From positions 1 through 10,061 of the forward strand of contig JAAURV010000086.1 of NCBI GenBank assembly GCA_012032065.1: 10,061 bases of DNA, written 5' to 3'. Both the position numbers and the translations under genes were made by a program. The stretch comes from Hyphomicrobiales bacterium. GTDB taxonomy: Bacteria; Pseudomonadota; Alphaproteobacteria; Rhizobiales; Aestuariivirgaceae. The notes under the pieces are model-generated. The model had not been told where the DNA came from. It searched no databases and saw only the letters and a list, made by a program, of their open reading frames with translations. Positions 6,333 to 10,061 of the stretch are shown piece by piece (positions within the stretch are counted from its first letter, which is position 1; each line of letters begins with the position of its first letter).

Positions 6333-7576
6333 TCACCCGAGCTTCAGGCGGTCGATGCCGACCAAGCGGTCATAGAGCCAATAAAGAATGAGAACCACGG
6401 CGAGAAGAATGGCCGACAGGGCTGCCGCCATGGACCAGTTGGACTTTGACATATGGAAGGCGATGAAGTTCGAGATCAGCTGGCCATCGGCACCACCCAC
6501 CAGGGCGGGCGTAATGTAGTATCCGACAGCCAGGATGAAGACGAGCAGCGAGCCTGCGGCAATGCCGGGCAGCGTCTGCGGCAGGTAGATGCGGCGGAAT
6601 GTCGTCCAGCTGGTAGCGCCCAGCGAGCGGGCAGCGCGCTCATAGCTCGGCGGGATGACCTTCATGACGGAATAGAGCGGCAACACATGAAGGGCAGAAG
6701 AATATGGGTCATGACAATGACCGTGCCCGTCTGGTTGTAGATCATTGCGACGCGGCTCTCGTCCGCGATAACGCCTGCGGCGACGAGGCCATCGTTGACA
6801 ACACCTTGCTGCTGCAACAGCGCAATCCAGGCGGTTGTCCTCACCAGCAGGGATGTCCAGAACGGCAGGAGCACAAGGATCATCAGCAGGTTGGATTTCG
6901 ACATCGGCAGCGTAGCGAGAAGGTGCGCGATTGGAAAAGCCAGAAGCAGACAGATGGCCGTGATGATCGCGGACAGCACGAAGGTCTTGATGAAAAGAAA
7001 GATGTAGATGCGCTGTTCGGGCGCCACGCGTTCAAGGCTACCATCGGCTGCGTGCTGCAGGTCCGAGGAGGCCATGAAGAAATCGGTTGTCCATTTTGAA
7101 GATGCGGCGCGCAACGATTCCCAAAGGCGTGGGTCTTCCCATTGCGGATTGATGGCCACCATCTTGTCTTTGAAGGGGGCTTCCATCTTGCTTGCCTCGC
7201 GTGCGCCAATCTTGATCAGCGACGAAGCACCGGGATAGGTGAAGTTGACGCGCAGCCCCGCCTCACCGGACGTCTTGGCATTGTGCATGGCCACGAGATC
7301 GGTGACCATCGCGACGTAGGCGGATTCATCAATCGCGGTTCCAGACGGGTTCTCCTCGAACCACTTGGCCAATGCCGGCGCGTTGCGGGAGAAGAGATCA
7401 TTTTCAATCGACCGTTCCAGCATCTGGAAAATCGGTACGATAAAACTCAGCACCACGAAGGCGAGAAGCGGAAAAACCAGCAGAAATGCCCGAATCCTGG
7501 CACGCCGTTGCGCACGGCCAAGCGCCACTTTCAGCGGTGTGCCGTCTGCGGTTTGCAAGGACGCTTGCGGGGTCAA
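6333..7576 (-). CDS. Polyamine-type ABC transporter permease 1 (PotB-like; frameshifted)
   Basis: An inner-membrane permease subunit of the COG1176 class. The most upstream start in frame is a TTG at 7576 (TAA lies two codons above it), with a weak GAGAG before it. TM1 is at about residues 31-52 (FLLVFPLLAFVVLSFIVPIF). A long hydrophilic insert of about 130 residues follows (roughly 56-188, with KWFEENPSGT and WESLRAASSKWTTDFF), likely periplasmic, then the core membrane segments from IYIFLFIKTFVLSAIITA onward. The first frame is good to HILLPFM (residue 297, position 6686). Adding one G there gives MVLPLYSVMKVIPPSYERAA, containing the EAA loop (SYERAARSLGATSWTTFRRI), and runs to the TGA at 6333. 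The restored length is about 414 residues. E. coli PotB is near 275; the excess is the insert. It lies 61 bp after the binding protein, across a strong stem-loop. Confidence 0.85.
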
Positions 7577-7600
7577 GGCTTAACTCTCGGCGAAGAAGAA

Positions 7601-7630
7601 GTCCGGGCGCAGATTGAGCTGCGCCCGGAC
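7601..7630 (-). terminator. Strong intercistronic stem-loop between binding-protein and permease genes
   Basis: A perfect 12-bp GC-rich inverted repeat (GTCCGGGCGCAG at 7601-7612, CTGCGCCCGGAC at 7619-7630) with a 6-base loop lies eight bases after the binding-protein stop (TGATGA, 7640-7635). On the minus strand the stem is followed by TTCTTCTTCG, a broken T-run, so partial termination is likely rather than full. In ABC importer operons such hairpins after the binding-protein gene (malE-malF is the classical case) raise binding-protein output over permease output by protecting the upstream mRNA or attenuating readthrough. Confidence 0.6.
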
Positions 7631-7637
7631 AGTGTCA

Positions 7638-8719
7638 TCAGTTGGCGGCAAGCCAGGCGTTGAAGCGCTCGTTCAGCTCAGCGTCACGGTCCACCCAGAA
7701 CTGGAAGTCCGAGAGCAGTGAGTTCTTGAGGTTGGCTTCAGCCGTCGGCAGGTGTGGCGCCATTTCGGTCTTGCCGTCCTTGAACATAAGTTTTTCCATC
7801 ATGGAAGATTTACGGGCCGGTCCATAGGAAATGTGCTGGGCCTGCGCGCGCAGTCCCTCTGTCGATGTTGCGAATTGAATGAACTCGAGAGCCTTGTCCT
7901 TGTTGGGGGCGCCTTCGGGATCACATACATTTCGTTTTCATAGACCTGGCCGTCCCAGACGATGGCGAACGGCTTGCCTTCGCCGATGGCGGCATTGAAC
8001 AGACGGCCGTTGTAGGCCGTTGCCATCACCACTTCACCGTCAGCAAGCAGCTGTGGCGGCTGGGCGCCGGCTTCCCACCAGACCACTTCCTTCTTGATGG
8101 TGTCCATCTTCTTGAAGGCGCGGTCCACGCCTTCCTTGGTTGACAACGTCTTGTAAACGTCGGCCGGGGCCACGCCATCGGCCAACAGCGCAAATTCCAG
8201 GTTGCCCTTGGCACCCTTGCGCAGGCCACGCTTGCCCGGGAACTTGCCGAGGTCATAGAAGTCGGCCGCTGTCGTCGGCACTGCGCCGGCGAGTTTCGTG
8301 GTGTCATAGCCATAGACGTTGGCCCAGATGTCCGTCGAAACGCCGCAATCCGTCACAGCGCCTGGCAGGAAATCATCCTTGGCGGCTGTTCCATCGGCGC
8401 CAGCAGGCAGAGCGCTGATGTCGATCTTCTCCAGTACGCCTTCGTCGCACAGGCGGATGGCGTCGGCATATTCCACCGATGCCACGTCAATGGTTACGTT
8501 GCCAGCTTCAACCTGGGCCTTCACGGGCTGGGCAGGATTGTCGCTGTCAACCATCTTGGCGGCAAAGCCGCTCTTGGCGGCCCATGGCTTCACATGTGCT
8601 TCCGTCTGTGCGCCGCCATAGGCGCCGCCCCAGGACATCACGGTCAGTTCGGCGGCATTGGCCTGGATGGAAAATCCAGCAAGTGCTGTCGTCAGGATCA
8701 GTAGTCTCTTCATCGTCAT
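7638..8719 (-). CDS. Polyamine-type ABC transporter periplasmic substrate-binding protein (PotD/COG0687 class; frameshifted)
   Basis: A periplasmic receptor that binds the substrate (polyamine or related cation in most relatives) for the adjacent permeases. Two ATGs are possible. GGGAG (8725-8721) is only one base from the ATG at 8719 but seven from the ATG at 8713, so MKRLLILTTA at 8713 is the better start. Residues 1-20 from there are a signal peptide cleaved at ANA-AE; the mature part starts ELTVMSWGGAYGGAQTEA, characteristic of this family. The first frame is good to MYVIPK (position 7913) and then breaks. Adding one G to the GG there restores GAPNKDKALEFIQFATSTEG and, further on, YGPARKSSMMEKL and FQFWVDRDAELNERFNAWL, to tandem stops TGATGA at 7640. 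The restored length is about 358-360 residues, normal for the family. As sequenced, the other frame ends at 7799. Ligand identity cannot be settled from sequence. Confidence 0.88.
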
Positions 8720-8745
8720 ACTCCCTTGTTAGTCTCCATAGTCCC

Positions 8746-9840
8746 TCAAGGATCGAGTGCGCGTGCATCTTGCGGATGCCAGCCGACCTTGATCTTCTGG
8801 CCCGGACGAAGCGGTGCTTCGCCCTGGGCATTCCTGCTTTTCATAACAAAATTTTCCGACCCTGCCACCTTGAGTCGCGTCCGGAAGACATCGCCCATGT
8901 AAATGAACTCGAGAACCTCCGCGTCGATTGCATGCGCACCCTTGGGGACCTTCCCGCTGTGATGTTCGACGCGCTCGGGTCTTATGGAAACCAGCGTCTT
9001 CTGGCCCTTCTGCGTGACATTGACAGGCGTTGCATCGATCACTTCGCCGGTGGCGAGTTTTATCAGGCAGCGCCCGCCTGAGATGTCTTCGACCACGCCG
9101 AGCAGCTTGTTGTTCTCGCCGATGAAGCCTGCCACGAAACTGTTCTCCGGCCGCTCATAGAGATCGGATGGCGTTGCCAGCTGCTGGATGATGCCGTCGT
9201 TGAAGACCGCGATGCGATCGGACATCGTCAACGCTTCGCCCTGGTCGTGGGTCACATAGACGACGGTGATCCCCAGGCTGTTATGCAGATGCTTGATTTC
9301 GAACTGCATATGCTCGCGCAGTTGCTTGTCGAGAGCACCCAGCGGCTCGTCCATCAGCACCAGTTTGGGATCGAACACCAGAGCACGGGCCAGCGCGATG
9401 CGCTGCTGCTGACCGCCTGAAAGCTGGGCGGGCCTTCTGCTGGCGAAGCTGCCCATCTGCACCATGTCGAGAGCCCGCTTGATCTTCACCTCGCGCTCGG
9501 ACTTCGCCATTCCACGCACTTCCAGAGGGAAGGAGAGGTTTTCGCCCACGGTCATGTGAGGAAACAGCGCATAGTTCTGAAACACCATCCCGATGCCGCG
9601 ATTGTGCGGGGCCACCAGGTTGATGGAGCGGCCATCCAGGCTGATCTCGCCATGCGTCGCAGTTTCGAAACCAGCCAGCATCATGAGCGTGGTAGTCTTG
9701 CCGGAGCCGGACGGGCCCAGCATGGTCAGGAATTCCCCCTTGGCGATATCGAGATTGAGGTTTTTGACGACGAGGGTCTCGCCGTCATAACTCTTCTGAA
9801 CCTGCTCGAAGCGCACCATTGGGCTTGCCAATGCCACCAA
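8746..9840 (-). CDS. Polyamine-type ABC transporter ATP-binding protein (PotA-like)
   Basis: An intact 364-residue ATPase that powers the importer on the cytoplasmic face. In order: Walker A GPSGSGKT (residues 42-49), Q-loop Gln88 in VFQNYALFPHMTV, ABC signature LSGGQQQR (140-147), Walker B LVLMDE (160-165), D-loop GALD (168-171) and switch His198 in YVTHDQGEALTMSDRI. A C-terminal TOBE-type regulatory domain follows (about 245-360, with SIRPERVE at 285-292 and VGWHPQDARALDP at the end). The length matches PotA/UgpC-type ATPases. Start: a GGGGGAG Shine-Dalgarno at about 9853-9847 points to the TTG at 9840 or the GTG at 9837. The first ATG (9819) lies too far downstream of it and has none of its own. 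It is the first gene of the operon and 26 bp upstream of the binding-protein gene. Confidence 0.92.
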   Translation of the reverse strand: MVALASPMVRFEQVQKSYDGETLVVKNLNLDIAKGEFLTMLGPSGSGKTTTLMMLAGFETATHGEISLDGRSINLVAPHNRGIGMVFQNYALFPHMTVGENLSFPLEVRGMAKSEREVKIKRALDMVQMGSFASRRPAQLSGGQQQRIALARALVFDPKLVLMDEPLGALDKQLREHMQFEIKHLHNSLGITVVYVTHDQGEALTMSDRIAVFNDGIIQQLATPSDLYERPENSFVAGFIGENNKLLGVVEDISGGRCLIKLATGEVIDATPVNVTQKGQKTLVSIRPERVEHHSGKVPKGAHAIDAEVLEFIYMGDVFRTRLKVAGSENFVMKSRNAQGEAPLRPGQKIKVGWHPQDARALDP

Positions 9841-9986
9841 CTCGACTCCCCCGTATGAACCCTTTTTTGCCGGCTATTAAGCACAGTGCCGCCGCCATAT
9901 CCACAGTCTTTAAGGCCCCCGCGAGTTATTTAATGAGACGCCGCCATCATGGAAACGGCAATGCCCTACGCCGTGGCGGATTTTTC

Positions 9987-10015
9987 TTTATATTCCCAAT
10001 CATTTTTTTCCTGAA
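9987..10015 (-). promoter_or_regulatory. Candidate promoter of the polyamine-type importer operon
   Basis: On the minus strand TTCAGG (10015-10010) and TATAAA (9992-9987) are separated by exactly 17 bp within an AT-rich patch that stands out in this GC-rich window. Transcription would begin near 9980, giving an untranslated leader of about 140 nt before the ATPase start. The -35 matches consensus at only three of six positions, so this is a guess from layout and composition. The rest of 9841-10061 shows no gene. Confidence 0.3.
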
Positions 10016-10061
10016 TTTGTTCGTGAGCGGTTACAACAAGCAACATTTGCCGCCGCTCGAC

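Noticed and set aside
9941..9990. CCGCCA ... TGGCGG with inner ACGGC/GCCGT followed by ATTTTTCTTT, like an intrinsic terminator on the plus strand
   Set aside because: No plus-strand gene runs into it, the two stems compete for the same bases, and the loop is long. The T-rich part is better explained as the AT-rich promoter region of the minus-strand operon.

Overview
The window looks like a chromosomal stretch of an alphaproteobacterium, most probably of the Hyphomicrobiales (rhizobial) group. The evidence is high G+C, dense operons of ABC importers, a RIME-like palindromic repeat (CCCTCATCC...CACCTTCCCCC) typical of rhizobial intergenic DNA, and a short basic conserved protein of unknown function that I recall from this order. 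Assignment below order level is not possible from what I can read.

Left part (1-4185) is a carbohydrate or sugar-acid uptake and catabolism locus. On the minus strand a sugar-phosphate isomerase/epimerase-like TIM-barrel protein (1992-1159) precedes a CUT1-type sugar-binding protein (1026 to beyond the left edge). A Gfo/Idh/MocA NAD(P)-dependent oxidoreductase (2071-3211, plus strand) is divergent from the isomerase, with a 17-bp palindrome between them. It converges on a D-2-hydroxyacid dehydrogenase (4185-3244, minus strand). The likely logic is import of a sugar, polyol or derivative, then oxidation at a ring or chain carbon, isomerisation and 2-keto/2-hydroxy-acid interconversion. The substrate cannot be read from the sequence.

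Middle (4186-5355): a conserved protein of unknown function (5040 or 5058 down to 4351, minus strand) with a good promoter-like sequence, then a roughly 198-bp MITE-like palindromic element (5140-5337) flanked by an 11-bp direct repeat.

Right part (5356-10061) is a complete polyamine-type (Pot/COG0687 class) ABC importer operon on the minus strand. Its order is ATPase (9840-8746), periplasmic binding protein (8719/8713-7638), permease 1 (7576-6333) and permease 2 (6328-5356). A strong stem-loop lies between the binding-protein and permease genes.

Five of the nine genes (CUT1 binding protein, Gfo/Idh/MocA protein, polyamine binding protein and both permeases) each carry one frame change. In each case the reading frame and family similarity continue cleanly on the far side. 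Four of the five are one-base length changes in short G/C runs. This pattern points to sequencing or consensus errors more than to real gene decay, but reads are needed to decide. I found no CRISPR array, rRNA, tRNA, toxin-antitoxin, phage or clearly new defence system; the window is mostly ordinary transport and catabolism.
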